A stretch of DNA of 64,000 nt from Lysobacterales bacterium (GTDB taxonomy: Bacteria > Pseudomonadota > Gammaproteobacteria > Xanthomonadales > Rhodanobacteraceae). This document shows positions 17,861 to 27,282 of this stretch, piece after piece; the stretch's first letter is position 1; every line of letters begins with the position of its first letter. The notes below the pieces were generated by a model. That model saw nothing but the letters and a program-made list of their open reading frames with translations, searched no databases and was not told the DNA's origin. The position numbers and the translations under genes are program-made. The DNA lies in the NCBI GenBank assembly GCA_021324945.1, contig JAJPID010000055.1, forward strand, positions 1-64,000, in the 5' to 3' direction.

Positions 17861-19558
17861 TCACATCGTTTCCGGCGCGGAAATGCCCAGCAAGTCGAGC
17901 CCGTTCGCCAACACCTGCCGCGTGCCGAAGGCGAGCGCCAGGCGCGCGTCACGCAGGGCTTCGTCTTCGATCAGGAACTGCTCGGCGTTGTACCAGGTGT
18001 GGAAAGCCTGCGCGAGTTCGCGCAGGTATTGCGCGAGGAGGTGCGGCTCCAGACACGCCGCGGCGGCTTCCACCACTTCGGGATAGCGCGAAATCTCCCG
18101 CAACACTGTCTGCGCGTGCTCGCTTTGCAGCCGATCAAGGCTGGCGAGCGCGGGCTTGCGGTCGAACACGATCGAGCGTTCGTGCATCTGCCGCTGCACG
18201 CTGCAGATGCGCGCGTGCGCGTACTGAATGTAGTACACCGGATTGTCGAAACTCTGCGCACGCGCCAGATCGATGTCGAACACCAGTTGCGAATCGCTCT
18301 TGCGGCAGATCAGGAAATAACGCGTGGCGTCGCGGCCGACTTCGTCGATCAAGTCGCGCAACGTAACGTAGCCGCCGGCGCGCTTGGAAATCTTCACTTC
18401 TTCGCCGCCGCGCATCACCGTCACCATCTGGTGCAGCACGTACTCGGGCCAGCCTTTCGGAATGCCGAGATCGAGCGCCTGCAGGCCCGCGCGCACGCGC
18501 GCCAGCGAACCGTGGTGATCGGCGCCCAGTTCCGTGATCGCACGCTTGTAGCCGCGCTGCCACTTGCTGTAGTGGTAGGCGATGTCCGGCACGAAATACG
18601 TGCACGTGCCGTCTGACTTGCGCATCACGCGGTCCTTGTCGTCGCCGAAGTCGGTGGACTTCAGCCACAGCGCGCCATCGGCCTCGTAAGCGTGGCCTTC
18701 GTCGATGATGCGTTTCACCACGTTGTCGAGCTTGCCGTCGGCGTACAGCGACGACTCCAAGTAGTACACATCGAACTCCACGCCGAAGGCGCGCAGGTCC
18801 TGGTCCTGCTCGTGCCGCAACCAGTTCACGGCGAAGCTGCGGATCGCGTCCAGATCGTCGGGATCGCCGCTGGCCATCAGATCGGTGTCCCAAGCGCTGT
18901 CGTCGCGGCCGGCAGTCTCGCGCGTCATGTAGGCGCGCGCGATTTCGCGTATGTATTCGCCGCGATAGCCATCCGCCGGCCAGCGCGGATCATCCGGCTC
19001 GATACCCTTGCAACGCGCCTGCACGGACAGCGCGAGATTGGCGATCTGCGCGCCGGCATCGTTGTAGTAGAACTCGCGCGTAACGTTCCAGCCGGTGGCG
19101 TCCAGCAGACGGCAGATCGTATCGCCGATCGCCGCAGCGCGGCCGTGGCCGACGTGCAGCGGACCTGTGGGATTGGCGGAGACGAATTCCACGCCCACGA
19201 TTTTGTGCACGCCTTGGCGGCTGCGACCGTAATCGCCGCCTTCGTGAAACACGCGGCGCAATTCGTCGTGGTAAGCGCGCGTCGTCAGAAAGAAATTGAT
19301 GAACCCGGGGCCGGCGATCTCGACTTTTTCTACCGCATCGCTCGCCGGCAGGGCGCCCACCAGCGCCTGCGCCAGCTCGCGCGGATTGCGCTGCTGCGTT
19401 TTGGCCAGAATCATCGCGATGTTGCTGGCGAAATCGCCATGCGCGGAATTCCGGGTGCGCTCGATCCCAAATTCGGGCTGGCTGTTCAGCACCAGCTCGT
19501 TGCGTGCGAGCAATGTGTCGGCGGCTTGCAGCAACAGGTTGCGCAGGATTTCTTTCAC
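17861..19558 (-). CDS. argS: Arginyl-tRNA synthetase
   Basis: 565 residues. It charges tRNA-Arg with arginine (class I, cytoplasm). The N-terminal Add1-like domain covers about residues 1-110. The HIGH signature appears as [18 protein letters not shown] near 130, the KMSKS equivalent as [18 protein letters not shown] near 385, and the all-alpha DALR anticodon-binding domain ends the protein. Length is normal (E. coli 577). The SPOR gene lies 230 bp downstream on the same strand, separated by the inverted repeat, so co-transcription is possible but not assured. Start ATG 19558 fits the family N-terminus [12 protein letters not shown]. Confidence 0.96.
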   Translation of the reverse strand: MKEILRNLLLQAADTLLARNELVLNSQPEFGIERTRNSAHGDFASNIAMILAKTQQRNPRELAQALVGALPASDAVEKVEIAGPGFINFFLTTRAYHDELRRVFHEGGDYGRSRQGVHKIVGVEFVSANPTGPLHVGHGRAAAIGDTICRLLDATGWNVTREFYYNDAGAQIANLALSVQARCKGIEPDDPRWPADGYRGEYIREIARAYMTRETAGRDDSAWDTDLMASGDPDDLDAIRSFAVNWLRHEQDQDLRAFGVEFDVYYLESSLYADGKLDNVVKRIIDEGHAYEADGALWLKSTDFGDDKDRVMRKSDGTCTYFVPDIAYHYSKWQRGYKRAITELGADHHGSLARVRAGLQALDLGIPKGWPEYVLHQMVTVMRGGEEVKISKRAGGYVTLRDLIDEVGRDATRYFLICRKSDSQLVFDIDLARAQSFDNPVYYIQYAHARICSVQRQMHERSIVFDRKPALASLDRLQSEHAQTVLREISRYPEVVEAAAACLEPHLLAQYLRELAQAFHTWYNAEQFLIEDEALRDARLALAFGTRQVLANGLDLLGISAPETM

Positions 19559-19702
19559 GGCGTCGTTCTTTTGGCGAGTCGATCATGCTAACCCAGCGCG
19601 CGCAAAGACTGCAGCGAGGATGGACAGGGGAACCTGTGGATAACTGTGTGAGCAAGCCTGCGGCGTCTTGATCCTGCAACACCTTGGAAGCCGCATTCAT
19701 AC

Positions 19703-19732
19703 GTCAGTCACAAAGAATTTTTCTTCACTGAC
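19703..19732 (+). promoter_or_regulatory. Hairpin directly abutting a strong ribosome binding site
   Basis: The sequence GTCAGT (19703-19708) pairs with ACTGAC (19727-19732). Inside it AAGAA (19713-19717) pairs with TTCTT (19721-19725) around a TTT loop. The very next bases are AGGAGGT, the strongest Shine-Dalgarno in the window, followed by ATG 19746. This is the layout of an RNA leader that could mask or expose a ribosome binding site. It is a pattern observation and no known riboswitch or RNA family is recognised. Confidence 0.4.
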
Positions 19733-19745
19733 AGGAGGTTGCAAA

Positions 19746-19952
19746 ATGCTTCGCGAGATTTCGGCAAAAGCGCGAGCCAAGTACACGTCGGGCCGACGTG
19801 TGAATAACGGAAGCGGGAGCGGGAGGTGCGTGTGGGTTGTGGATCCACCCCTTGGGTTACGGCGGATTGGCGACGAGATAACCACAACCATCGCTCAAAT
19901 CATCCCCCGCGCGGCCATCGAGGTGGGTTCGCCGGCGCCGATCACGAAATGA
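19746..19952 (+). CDS. Possible small protein with perfect Shine-Dalgarno
   Basis: 68 codons starting at ATG 19746, 7 nt after AGGAGGT. The product starts MLREISAKARAKYTSGRRVN, is basic in its first half, and has no recognised domain. The last 58 bp overlap the 3' end of radC on the opposite strand, and codon use there is not independent, so the true gene may be shorter or regulatory. The case rests on the ribosome binding site and the hairpin just upstream, not on homology. It lies in an otherwise empty 336 bp gap between argS and radC, where no other gene is visible. Confidence 0.35.
   Translation: MLREISAKARAKYTSGRRVNNGSGSGRCVWVVDPPLGLRRIGDEITTTIAQIIPRAAIEVGSPAPITK
19783..19801. repeat. 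Perfect 19-bp palindrome
   Basis: ACACGTCGGGCCGACGTGT is a perfect 9-bp inverted repeat around one central G. It lies inside the candidate small gene between argS and radC. It could be an operator for a dimeric repressor, a transcript hairpin (GC-rich stem but almost no loop) or chance. Confidence 0.45.
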
Positions 19953-20560
19953 TCCAGCACTCGCACGCCTATCAGCGCCAGCGCGTCGCGCAGTTCGCGC
20001 GTGATGGCGCGGTCTGCGGCGGAAGGTTCGGCTACACCGCTCGGGTGGTTGTGCGCCAAAATCACCGCCGCCGCATTGCGGGCGATGCACTCGCGCACGA
20101 CCTCACGCGGATGCACCGACGCACCGTCGGTGGTGCCGCGGAATAATTCGGCAAAGCCGAGCACGCGATGGCGGTTGTCGAGATACAGACAGGCGAACAC
20201 TTCATAAGGCAAGTGCCTCAGCCGTGCACGCAAGTACGCAGCGCTGTCGCGTGGCGTGGTCAGTGCGGGAAGTTGTTGCAATTCTTCGCCCAGCGCGCGG
20301 CGCGCCAGCTCCAGTGCAGCGGATAATCTTGCTCGTTTGGCAGGACCAAGCCCTGGCACTCGGACCCCCTCGCGCGCCAGCAAGGCGTTCACGCCACCGG
20401 CTTCGGTGAGCATGGCGCGGCCCAGTTCCACCGCGCTACGCCCGCGCGTGCCGCTGCCGAGCAATACCGCGATCAGTTCCGCCGCGGAAAGCGACTGCGC
20501 ACCTTGCGAGAGGAGTTTTTCGCGGGGACGTTCGTCGACGGGCCAGTCTTTGATGGTCAT
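19895..20560 (-). CDS. radC: RadC family JAB/MPN-domain protein
   Basis: 221 residues from ATG 20560, which yields the family N-terminus MTIKDWPVDERPREKLL. An N-terminal helix-hairpin-helix-like region (VPGLGPAKRARLSAALE, about residues 75-92) precedes the JAB1/MPN metalloprotease-like domain. Its metal site is visible as LAHNHPSGVAEPSAAD near 165-180, preceded by the catalytic-type Glu in the FAELF strand. The name comes from an early DNA-repair assignment and the biochemical role is unresolved. It is divergent from coaBC with 130 bp between starts, the conserved gammaproteobacterial neighbourhood. Confidence 0.92.
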   Translation of the reverse strand: MTIKDWPVDERPREKLLSQGAQSLSAAELIAVLLGSGTRGRSAVELGRAMLTEAGGVNALLAREGVRVPGLGPAKRARLSAALELARRALGEELQQLPALTTPRDSAAYLRARLRHLPYEVFACLYLDNRHRVLGFAELFRGTTDGASVHPREVVRECIARNAAAVILAHNHPSGVAEPSAADRAITRELRDALALIGVRVLDHFVIGAGEPTSMAARGMI

Positions 20561-20690
20561 ATGCGTCGTGGCAAGAGCCGAGCCTTCCGGCGAAGCAGGA
20601 ACAATCGCGCGCAAAGTGCGCCCCTGCCAGCGGTTGTCCTGGTCGAATCCGGTAAGCTTGCGCCTCTCGCATTCGTCAGTTGCCGCCGAC

Positions 20691-21911
20691 ATGGGTGCCT
20701 CCAGTTTGAGCCATCGCCGCATCCTGCTCGGCGTGTCCGGCGGCATTGCCGCGTACAAGGCCTGCGAGCTGACGCGACGCCTGCGCGATGCCGGAGCGGA
20801 AGTGCGTGTGGTGTTGACCGCCAATGCCGCGCGCTTTGTCACGTCGCTGACCTTCGAGGCCCTGTCCGGCCAGCCGGTGCGCGCGGACTTGTGGGACGAA
20901 GCCGCGGAAATGGGCATGGGGCATCTTGAGCTGGCGCGCTGGGCGCAGCGCGTGCTGATCGCCCCGGCATCGGCCGATGTGATCGCCAAGTTGGCACACG
21001 GTTTCGCCGACGATCTTCTGACCACGTTATGCCTCGCCACCGAAGCGCCGCTCGCGATCGCGCCGACAATGAATCACCGAATGTGGCTGCACGCCGCAAC
21101 CCAGGCCAATGTCGGAACGTTGCGCGCGCGCGGTGTTGCGATTCTCGGTCCTGATGACGGCCCGCTGGCGGAAGGCGAATCCGGCCCCGGGCGGTTGATG
21201 GAGCCACAGGCGATCGTCGCTGCGCTTTCGCGAATGGAGAGCGAGGCACGAGCGCCTGGCGATTTCGCCGGACTGCACGTCGTGGTGAACGCCGGCCCGA
21301 CTTACGAGGACATCGACCCGGTGCGCTTTCTCGGCAACCGCAGTTCGGGGCGTATGGGCTTTGCGATCGCTGAAGCCGCGCGCGACGCCGGCGCGCGGGT
21401 CACGCTAATCGCCGGGCCGGTGAATCTTTCAGCGCCGCAAGGCATTGCACGCATCGACGTGCGCAGCGCGCGCGACATGCGCGATGCGGTGCTCGATGCG
21501 GTGAAAGGCGCTGACATTTTCATCGCCACCGCGGCGGTGGCCGATTGGCGGCCCGCGCGAGTCAGTGCGCAGAAGGTCAAGAAGTGCGGCGCGCCGCCGT
21601 CATTGGAACTCGTCGAGAATCCGGACATACTCGCGGAAGTCGCCGCCCTGTCCCGCAAGCCGTTTGTCGTCGGCTTCGCTGCGGAAACCGAGAATCTCGA
21701 AACCAATGCGCGCGAAAAATTCGTGCGCAAGAACATCGACCTGATCGCCGCCAACGAAGTCGCTGCGGATCGCGGCATCGACACCGAAGACAACGCGCTG
21801 CACCTTTTCTGGAACGGCGGCGACGAAGCGTTGCCGCGCGCGGGCAAGCGCGAACTGGCGCAGAAACTGATCGCGCGCATCGCCGCGTTGCGCGCGGTGC
21901 AGACCCGCTGA
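20691..21911 (+). CDS. coaBC: Bifunctional phosphopantothenoylcysteine decarboxylase / phosphopantothenate-cysteine ligase
   Basis: 406 residues, the same length as E. coli CoaBC. It makes 4'-phosphopantetheine in coenzyme A synthesis. The CoaC half (about 1-185) has the flavin motif [18 protein letters not shown], the active-site His in [12 protein letters not shown] and the PTMNHRMW substrate clamp. The CoaB half has [20 protein letters not shown], the dimer/nucleotide loop [13 protein letters not shown], and AAVADWRP. Start ATG 20691 is the first in frame before the conserved core. The stop overlaps the next start as TGATG, so it is coupled to dut. Confidence 0.96.
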   Translation: MGASSLSHRRILLGVSGGIAAYKACELTRRLRDAGAEVRVVLTANAARFVTSLTFEALSGQPVRADLWDEAAEMGMGHLELARWAQRVLIAPASADVIAKLAHGFADDLLTTLCLATEAPLAIAPTMNHRMWLHAATQANVGTLRARGVAILGPDDGPLAEGESGPGRLMEPQAIVAALSRMESEARAPGDFAGLHVVVNAGPTYEDIDPVRFLGNRSSGRMGFAIAEAARDAGARVTLIAGPVNLSAPQGIARIDVRSARDMRDAVLDAVKGADIFIATAAVADWRPARVSAQKVKKCGAPPSLELVENPDILAEVAALSRKPFVVGFAAETENLETNAREKFVRKNIDLIAANEVAADRGIDTEDNALHLFWNGGDEALPRAGKRELAQKLIARIAALRAVQTR

Positions 21912-22390
21912 TGGACATGTCCGGACAGGCACACGCACTGGATGTCGAGGTGAAGATCCTCGACGCGCGGTTGGGCGATTCGATTCCGCTGCCCGAATAC
22001 GCCACGTCCGGCGCCGCGGCGATGGATTTGCGCGCCGCGCCTGAACACGCGATCGAACTGCAACCGGGCGCCAGCGCGCTGATTCCGACCGGCCTCGCGA
22101 TCCACATCAGCGATCCGGGCTGGTGCGCGCTGATCCTGCCGCGCTCGGGTTTGGGCCACAAGCACGGGTTGGTGTTGGGCAATCTCACCGGGCTGATCGA
22201 CGCCGATTACCAGGGGCCGCTGATGATTTCCTGCTGGAATCGCGGGCAGGCGGCTTTTACCATCGCACCGGGCGATCGCATCGCGCAGATGATGTTTGTG
22301 CCGGTCGCGCGGGCGCGCTGGCACGTGGTCGAAGCCTTCGCGCCGAGCACACGCGGCGAAGGCGGATTCGGTTCCACCGGCGTCGGTTGA
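21911..22390 (+). CDS. dut: dUTP diphosphatase
   Basis: 159 residues from ATG 21911, overlapping the coaBC stop (an ATG at 21917 is also possible). Homotrimeric dUTPase that hydrolyses dUTP to dUMP and pyrophosphate, keeping uracil out of DNA. All five family motifs are present: [35 protein letters not shown], the [11 protein letters not shown] strand and the C-terminal [10 protein letters not shown] arm that closes the active site. It is the middle gene of coaBC-dut-algC, a conserved order also found in Pseudomonas. Confidence 0.96.
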   Translation: MDMSGQAHALDVEVKILDARLGDSIPLPEYATSGAAAMDLRAAPEHAIELQPGASALIPTGLAIHISDPGWCALILPRSGLGHKHGLVLGNLTGLIDADYQGPLMISCWNRGQAAFTIAPGDRIAQMMFVPVARARWHVVEAFAPSTRGEGGFGSTGVG

Positions 22391-22401
22391 GAAGCGGGGA
22401 C

Positions 22402-24783
22402 ATGGCCATCAACATGGTCGGCAAACTCAAGCTGGATGCCCTGCGCGCACGTTTCAACCGCAGCCGTGGCGCGGCCGAACTCGCGGCCGATATCGCCTTC
22501 GCACTGATGATCCTGCTGGTGCTGTTCGCGCTGTTCATGGCGTGGCAAAGCTGGTTGATCGCACGCGAATCCGGTGCGACGCAGAGTCTGGCGCAGGAGA
22601 AAGCGCAGGCGCTGCAAAGCGTGAGCGGGGCGATTTCCGCGCAACGTCGCGAGGTCGATCGCGCACTCGCCAATGTTGGCGTGCGCACCGCGCTGGGCAG
22701 CGGTGATGAAGCTTCGCGCGCGCACGCCGCGCAATTGCTGCACGCGTTGCTGCCGAGGGCACGCGAGGTGGCGTTCTACAGCGCGTCGCTGGACGAAGTG
22801 CTGAAAGGCAACCTGCAGCAACTCGGTTATGCGCGCGCCGCGCAGTTGTTGCGCGCGCAAGGCGACAACGCCGCCGCGCCGGTGGAAGTGCGCGCGCGGC
22901 CGGTGCGGACGGTTTCCTATGCGGAGCCGGTCATGGATGCGCACGGCACTCCGCTCGCGTACGCCGTGATCGACATGCCGTTCGCGCCGGTTCGTGCTGC
23001 GTTCGAAACGATCGAAGTCGACGCCGGGCGCGTGGATCTGCGCCAAGGTGACGGCAGCGGCGATCTGACACTCGCCTCGCGCGGCGACGAAAGTCTTTCC
23101 ACCGGCAGCGATAGCGGCACGCCGCTGCCGCACAGCCGGCTGCGCATCGCCACGGCCGCGCCGGAATACTGGCTTCCGGTGACGCAATCGCTGTTCGGCG
23201 CGATCGTGCTGACGCTGCTGGCGCTGCTCGCCGCCGCTGGTTTGTTCTTCGCGCGCACGCGCATCCGTGCACACGCCATCACTACAGAGGGACCGAGTTT
23301 GGCCGACATCACGCCTCCCGTCGCGGCGAAAAAAATCGAAACGCCCGCGCCTGCCGCGCCTGCCGCAGAACGCGTTGCAACCGCCGCGCCCAAGATGGCA
23401 TCCGCAGCGATCGACCGCAGCATCTTCCGCGCTTACGACATCCGCGGTGTGGTCGGGCAATCGCTCACCGAAGACACCGCACGTGCGATCGGCCGCGCCA
23501 TCGGCAGCGCCATGCGCGAGAAAAATCTTTCGGAAATCGCAGTCGGCCGCGACGGTCGTCTCTCCGGTCCGCAGATGGCCGACGCATTGATTGAAGGCCT
23601 GCGCGCGGCCGGCATCGACGTGATCGACATCGGCGCGGTGCCCACGCCCGTGACGTATTTCGCCAGCTTCCATCTCAACACCGGCTCGTGCGTATCGGTG
23701 ACGGGCAGCCACAACCCGCCTGACTACAACGGTTTCAAGATCGTGATCGGCGGCGAGACGCTGGCCGAGGATGCGATCCAGGATCTGTACGCGCGCATCG
23801 TCGAAGGGCGGTTGGCTGAGGGCCACGGCACGCTGCGGCAACTGGACGTCACGCAGGACTATGTGCAGCGCATCGCGTCCGACATCCAGGTCGGGCGCTC
23901 GTTGAAGGTCGTCGTCGATTGCGGCAACGGCATTCCGGGCGCGGTCGCACCAGAAGTGATCCGGGCGATCGGCTGCGAGGTGGAAGAATTGTACTGCGAT
24001 GTGGACGGCAATTTCCCCAATCACCATCCCGACCCGTCCGAGCCGCACAACCTCGCCGATCTGATACTGATGGTGAAGAAAACCGGGGCGGACATCGGCC
24101 TCGCGTTCGATGGCGACGGCGACCGCCTCGGCGTCGTCAGCAAGGAAGGCGAAATCATCTATCCCGACCGCCTACTGATGCTGTTCGCGATGGACGTGCT
24201 GCTGCGCAATCCGGGCGCGACCATCCTCTACGACGTGAAATGCACGGGCCACCTGCAGCCACTGATCCTGAAAGCCGGCGGCAGCCCGTTGATGTGGAAG
24301 ACCGGGCACTCGCTGATCAAGTCGAAGATGAAGGAAACCGGCGCGCAATTGGCCGGTGAGATGAGCGGGCATTTCTTTTTCCGCGAACGCTGGTACGGCT
24401 TCGACGACGGCATTTATTCCGCCGCGCGGCTGCTGGAAATCCTCGCAGACGACCCCGCCGCGCGCACGCCGGAAGAAATCTTCGCGACGCTGCCGAAAGG
24501 CGTATCGACGCCGGAATTGAAGGTGCAGATGAGGGAAGGCGAGCACTACACCTTCATCGATCGCTTCCGCGAACGCGCGCAATTTGAGAGCGCGCGCATC
24601 ACCACCATCGACGGCGTGCGCGCCGACTGGTCCGATGGCTGGGGCTTGGTGCGCGCGTCCAACACCACGCCGGTGCTGGTGCTCCGCTTCGACGCCGACA
24701 ACGACGCTGCGCTGAAGCGCATCCAGGACGTGTTCCGCGCGCAGTTGCTGGCCATCGATTCGTCGTTGCAGCTTCCGTTCTAG
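22402..24783 (+). CDS. algC: Phosphomannomutase/phosphoglucomutase with N-terminal membrane sensor-like extension
   Basis: 793 residues, start ATG 22402 after GGGGAC, 11 bp from dut. The C-terminal half (about 335-793) is a complete alpha-D-phosphohexomutase. It has the phosphoserine loop VTGSHNPPDYNGF near 434, the metal loop FDGDGDRLGVV near 570, the sugar loop GEMSGHFFF near 655, and a C-terminal RASNTTPVLVLR phosphate-binding domain. It interconverts mannose- and glucose-6/1-phosphates for LPS, exopolysaccharide or GDP-mannose. The first 330 residues hold two transmembrane helices (about 33-55 and 262-285) flanking a periplasmic alpha/beta region of CACHE-like appearance, then an Ala/Pro linker. 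This long form is known in xanthomonads and in re-annotated Pseudomonas AlgC. The function of the extension is not established. Confidence 0.92.
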   Translation: MAINMVGKLKLDALRARFNRSRGAAELAADIAFALMILLVLFALFMAWQSWLIARESGATQSLAQEKAQALQSVSGAISAQRREVDRALANVGVRTALGSGDEASRAHAAQLLHALLPRAREVAFYSASLDEVLKGNLQQLGYARAAQLLRAQGDNAAAPVEVRARPVRTVSYAEPVMDAHGTPLAYAVIDMPFAPVRAAFETIEVDAGRVDLRQGDGSGDLTLASRGDESLSTGSDSGTPLPHSRLRIATAAPEYWLPVTQSLFGAIVLTLLALLAAAGLFFARTRIRAHAITTEGPSLADITPPVAAKKIETPAPAAPAAERVATAAPKMASAAIDRSIFRAYDIRGVVGQSLTEDTARAIGRAIGSAMREKNLSEIAVGRDGRLSGPQMADALIEGLRAAGIDVIDIGAVPTPVTYFASFHLNTGSCVSVTGSHNPPDYNGFKIVIGGETLAEDAIQDLYARIVEGRLAEGHGTLRQLDVTQDYVQRIASDIQVGRSLKVVVDCGNGIPGAVAPEVIRAIGCEVEELYCDVDGNFPNHHPDPSEPHNLADLILMVKKTGADIGLAFDGDGDRLGVVSKEGEIIYPDRLLMLFAMDVLLRNPGATILYDVKCTGHLQPLILKAGGSPLMWKTGHSLIKSKMKETGAQLAGEMSGHFFFRERWYGFDDGIYSAARLLEILADDPAARTPEEIFATLPKGVSTPELKVQMREGEHYTFIDRFRERAQFESARITTIDGVRADWSDGWGLVRASNTTPVLVLRFDADNDAALKRIQDVFRAQLLAIDSSLQLPF

Positions 24784-24849
24784 CGAACCTTTTTCGCTGG
24801 GCTCGAAGCCCGCAATATCGCCGCGGCAACGCCAGCTTGTCGGCCCAGC

Positions 24850-26202
24850 CTACGCCGCATCCACCTGCGTGCTCTTCAGCGCCGCGCGATTCTGCCGCTT
24901 GCGCTCGCGCAGGTCGGACCACCAGCGACGCAGGTCGATCAGCGCGCCGATCGCGTAGATCAGCTTGAACGCGGTAAGCCGCCGCAACACCCGCCGATCG
25001 TCGAACACATCGCCGGCCAGCATCGACACCACGCCTTCTTCCACGCGCCAGACATTGCGCGGGTTGGCAAACAGCCGTTTCATCACCGGCGAGTTGAAGC
25101 GGTAGATGAACCAAGCAAAGCGCGCATAGCCGGGACGAATGCGCCGCTCGTAGGCGCGCTGCAAATGCCGCTCGCGCGCCGGTTCCCGCAAGCTGCCGTC
25201 GACCACTTCCGCGGCATGACGCGCGCCGTGCATGGAAAGGAACACGCCCGAGGAAAAAATCGGATCAAGAAACGACCACGCATCGCCGATCATCACGAAA
25301 CGCGGCCCGGTCATGCGTTTGCAGACATAGGAATAATTGCCGGTGAAGCGCACTTCGGAGATGCGCTTTGCGCGCGTCATGCGATCCAACGCGTGCGGCA
25401 CCAGCGCGAGGGTGCGTTCCATGAACTCGGCGTTGTCGGCGCCGCGCCGCGATTTGAGGTATTCGGGTTTGCACACGCAGCCGATGCTCATGTCTCCGCT
25501 CGGCAGCGGAATGAACCATGCCCACCCGTGCTCGAAGCGATAGACGCTGATGATGTTGCCGTGCGGATCGCCGGAGTTGAAATCGACGTCCTTGTAATGC
25601 GCGAACAGCGCCGCGCTTTGATGCTCCGCGCTGCGCTCGACGAGCTTCAACTGCTTGCCCAAGAACGTGTCGCGCCCCGAGGCATCCACCAGATATCTCG
25701 CGCGAACGGCGTGCGAAGCGCCGTTTTCCATCACCCGCACGGTAACGCCGTCCGCGTCGAATTCCACGCGTTCCACTTTCGCGTTCTGGCGCGCATCCAC
25801 GCCCTGTTCGCGCGCGTGCTCGAACAGCATTTGATCCATTTCCGAACGCAGTACATGGAACGAGTAGGGCGGCGTACTGCCCAGTGCGCGGTCGAACTTG
25901 AAGGTGTAATAGCTGCCGTCATCGCGCGGAAAATCCGCGCCCAGTTTCAGTCGGCCGATCCTGCGCAGTTTCTCCAGCGCGTCGATTTCATCGAAGATCG
26001 GCATGTTGGCCGGCAGCAGCGATTCACCGATGTGAAAACGCGGGAAGCGATCGCGCTCCAACATCAATACGCGCCAGCCGCGTTTTGCAAGCAGGGTGGA
26101 AATGGTGGAACCGCCAGGACCACCGCCGATCACCAGCACGTCGCAGGACTCGGTGCACGGCTCCGTGGCCGCGCTCGCGGCGCCAGTCAATGCAGCATTC
26201 AT
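24850..26202 (-). CDS. Flavin-dependent halogenase-like oxidoreductase
   Basis: 450 residues from ATG 26202. The Rossmann FAD motif is VLVIGGGPGGSTISTLLAKRG near residue 22, followed by HIGESLLPANMP. The halogenase signature WxWxIP is present as GWAWFIPLPSGDMSIG near 235, and a second FAD strand is GPRFVMIGDAWSFLDPIFSSG near 300. A Lys in the segment LKLGADFPRDD is a candidate for the catalytic lysine, although alignment is needed. Xanthomonadins are brominated aryl polyenes, and a halogenase of this type sits in their clusters. The inferred job is halogenation of the aryl end or polyene. The gene faces away from the operon starting at 26273, with a 70 bp shared upstream region. Confidence 0.83.
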   Translation of the reverse strand: MNAALTGAASAATEPCTESCDVLVIGGGPGGSTISTLLAKRGWRVLMLERDRFPRFHIGESLLPANMPIFDEIDALEKLRRIGRLKLGADFPRDDGSYYTFKFDRALGSTPPYSFHVLRSEMDQMLFEHAREQGVDARQNAKVERVEFDADGVTVRVMENGASHAVRARYLVDASGRDTFLGKQLKLVERSAEHQSAALFAHYKDVDFNSGDPHGNIISVYRFEHGWAWFIPLPSGDMSIGCVCKPEYLKSRRGADNAEFMERTLALVPHALDRMTRAKRISEVRFTGNYSYVCKRMTGPRFVMIGDAWSFLDPIFSSGVFLSMHGARHAAEVVDGSLREPARERHLQRAYERRIRPGYARFAWFIYRFNSPVMKRLFANPRNVWRVEEGVVSMLAGDVFDDRRVLRRLTAFKLIYAIGALIDLRRWWSDLRERKRQNRAALKSTQVDAA

Positions 26203-26272
26203 CCCCGTGAATCCCTGGCAAATCAATGAGACCATGATATACATTCGCGCCGCGCATGACCGCCCGTTTGCA

Positions 26273-26989
26273 ATGTCGTCCTCCATCGCCCAACCCCATG
26301 CCGCGCCGATGCGCTGGCTGCTGCCGCTACTGATCGCCTACGCCGTACTGGCGTTACTGGGTTCGGTGTGGCACCGGCCGCAATTGAGCGTGATCGCCGC
26401 GGCGTTGCTGCTGATCGCGCTGGCGTTGCCTGTGCTGCGCAAGCGCAGTCTGGCCGGCGCGCTGTTGTGGCTGGCACTGGCTGCATTGTTGCTGGTGCCC
26501 GCGGCGCTCGGACGTGTACAGCTGGCGCTGGCCGGTCTGCCGATCATGATCCTGGGCGCGTTGTCATGGTTGTTCGCGCGCACCTTGAGCAAGCATCGCG
26601 AACCGCTGGTCGCGCGCTGCATCCGCGTTATTGAAGGCGAACAGCGCCTCGCGCTGCCGGGCGTGGCACATTGCGCGCGCGGCGTGACTTTGTACTGGGC
26701 GATCGTGCTGGGCGCGCAGGCGCTGATCCTCGCCGCGTTGTGGGTGCTGGCGAAACCTGGCGGCGTGCTGGATGCGATCGGCGTCAAACCCGTTTTTGCG
26801 CTGCCGCGCAGCGTGCTCGCGTGGTATCCGGAAATCGGTTGCTGGGCGGTATTGATCGCAGCGTTCGCATTGGAATACGCATTTCGGCGTTGGACGATGC
26901 GCGAGATTCCGCATCCGCCGTTGAAGCGGTTCCTCACGAGTTTGATAAAGCGTTGGCCGGAATTGATCCGCGAGGAAGTATCGACATGA
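26273..26989 (+). CDS. Polytopic membrane protein of the polyene cluster
   Basis: 238 residues. Start ATG 26273 is the first ATG after the divergent region and gives MSSSIAQPHAAPMRWLLPLL. Five to seven hydrophobic helices are evident in the first 200 residues, ending with a basic cytosolic tail. No catalytic motif is recognised. Proteins of this size and topology occur at the same position in xanthomonadin/aryl-polyene clusters. The stop overlaps the next start by ATGA, so it is the first gene of a tightly coupled operon. A structural or transport-assisting role is possible but unproven. Confidence 0.75.
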   Translation: MSSSIAQPHAAPMRWLLPLLIAYAVLALLGSVWHRPQLSVIAAALLLIALALPVLRKRSLAGALLWLALAALLLVPAALGRVQLALAGLPIMILGALSWLFARTLSKHREPLVARCIRVIEGEQRLALPGVAHCARGVTLYWAIVLGAQALILAALWVLAKPGGVLDAIGVKPVFALPRSVLAWYPEIGCWAVLIAAFALEYAFRRWTMREIPHPPLKRFLTSLIKRWPELIREEVST

Positions 26990-27282
26990 GCGGCGCGAGC
27001 TTTCCCGCGCCGCTGCGCATCGATGCTTCGCATCCCGCGCTGCCCGGGCATTTTCCCGGCAACCCCATCGTGCCCGGCGTGGTGCTGCTGCGATGCGTGG
27101 CCGATGCATTGAGAGAATGGCGCGGACAACGACTACATCGTTTCGATGCGAAATTCCTCGCGCCGTTGCTGCCCGAGCAGGATGCGTCGATCGAACTGCA
27201 GGACGAGGGTGCGCGCGTACGTTTCACGGTTCGTCGCGGCGGCACGGTGCTGGCGCGCGGTTTGCTCGAAGGCGCGCCATGA
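26986..27282 (+). CDS. Small hot-dog 3-hydroxyacyl-ACP dehydratase (FabZ/ApeI-like)
   Basis: 98 residues from ATG 26986, overlapping the preceding and following genes by 4 bp each. The signature HPALPGHFPGNPIVPGVVLL contains the catalytic His of the FabA/FabZ hot-dog fold. The usual second catalytic acid (Glu/Asp on the central helix) would fall in the LLRCVADALREW helix. In the known aryl-polyene system a small dehydratase of this type forms a heterodimer with a larger one (ApeI:ApeP). The larger partner here is the gene at 31223. Its task would be removing water after each ketoreduction to leave conjugated double bonds. Confidence 0.82.
   Translation: MSGASFPAPLRIDASHPALPGHFPGNPIVPGVVLLRCVADALREWRGQRLHRFDAKFLAPLLPEQDASIELQDEGARVRFTVRRGGTVLARGLLEGAP

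Noticed and set aside
22207-24048. 613-codon minus-strand frame opposite algC
   Set aside because: High-GC shadow of the real mutase gene; composition is Arg/His-rich with no motif.
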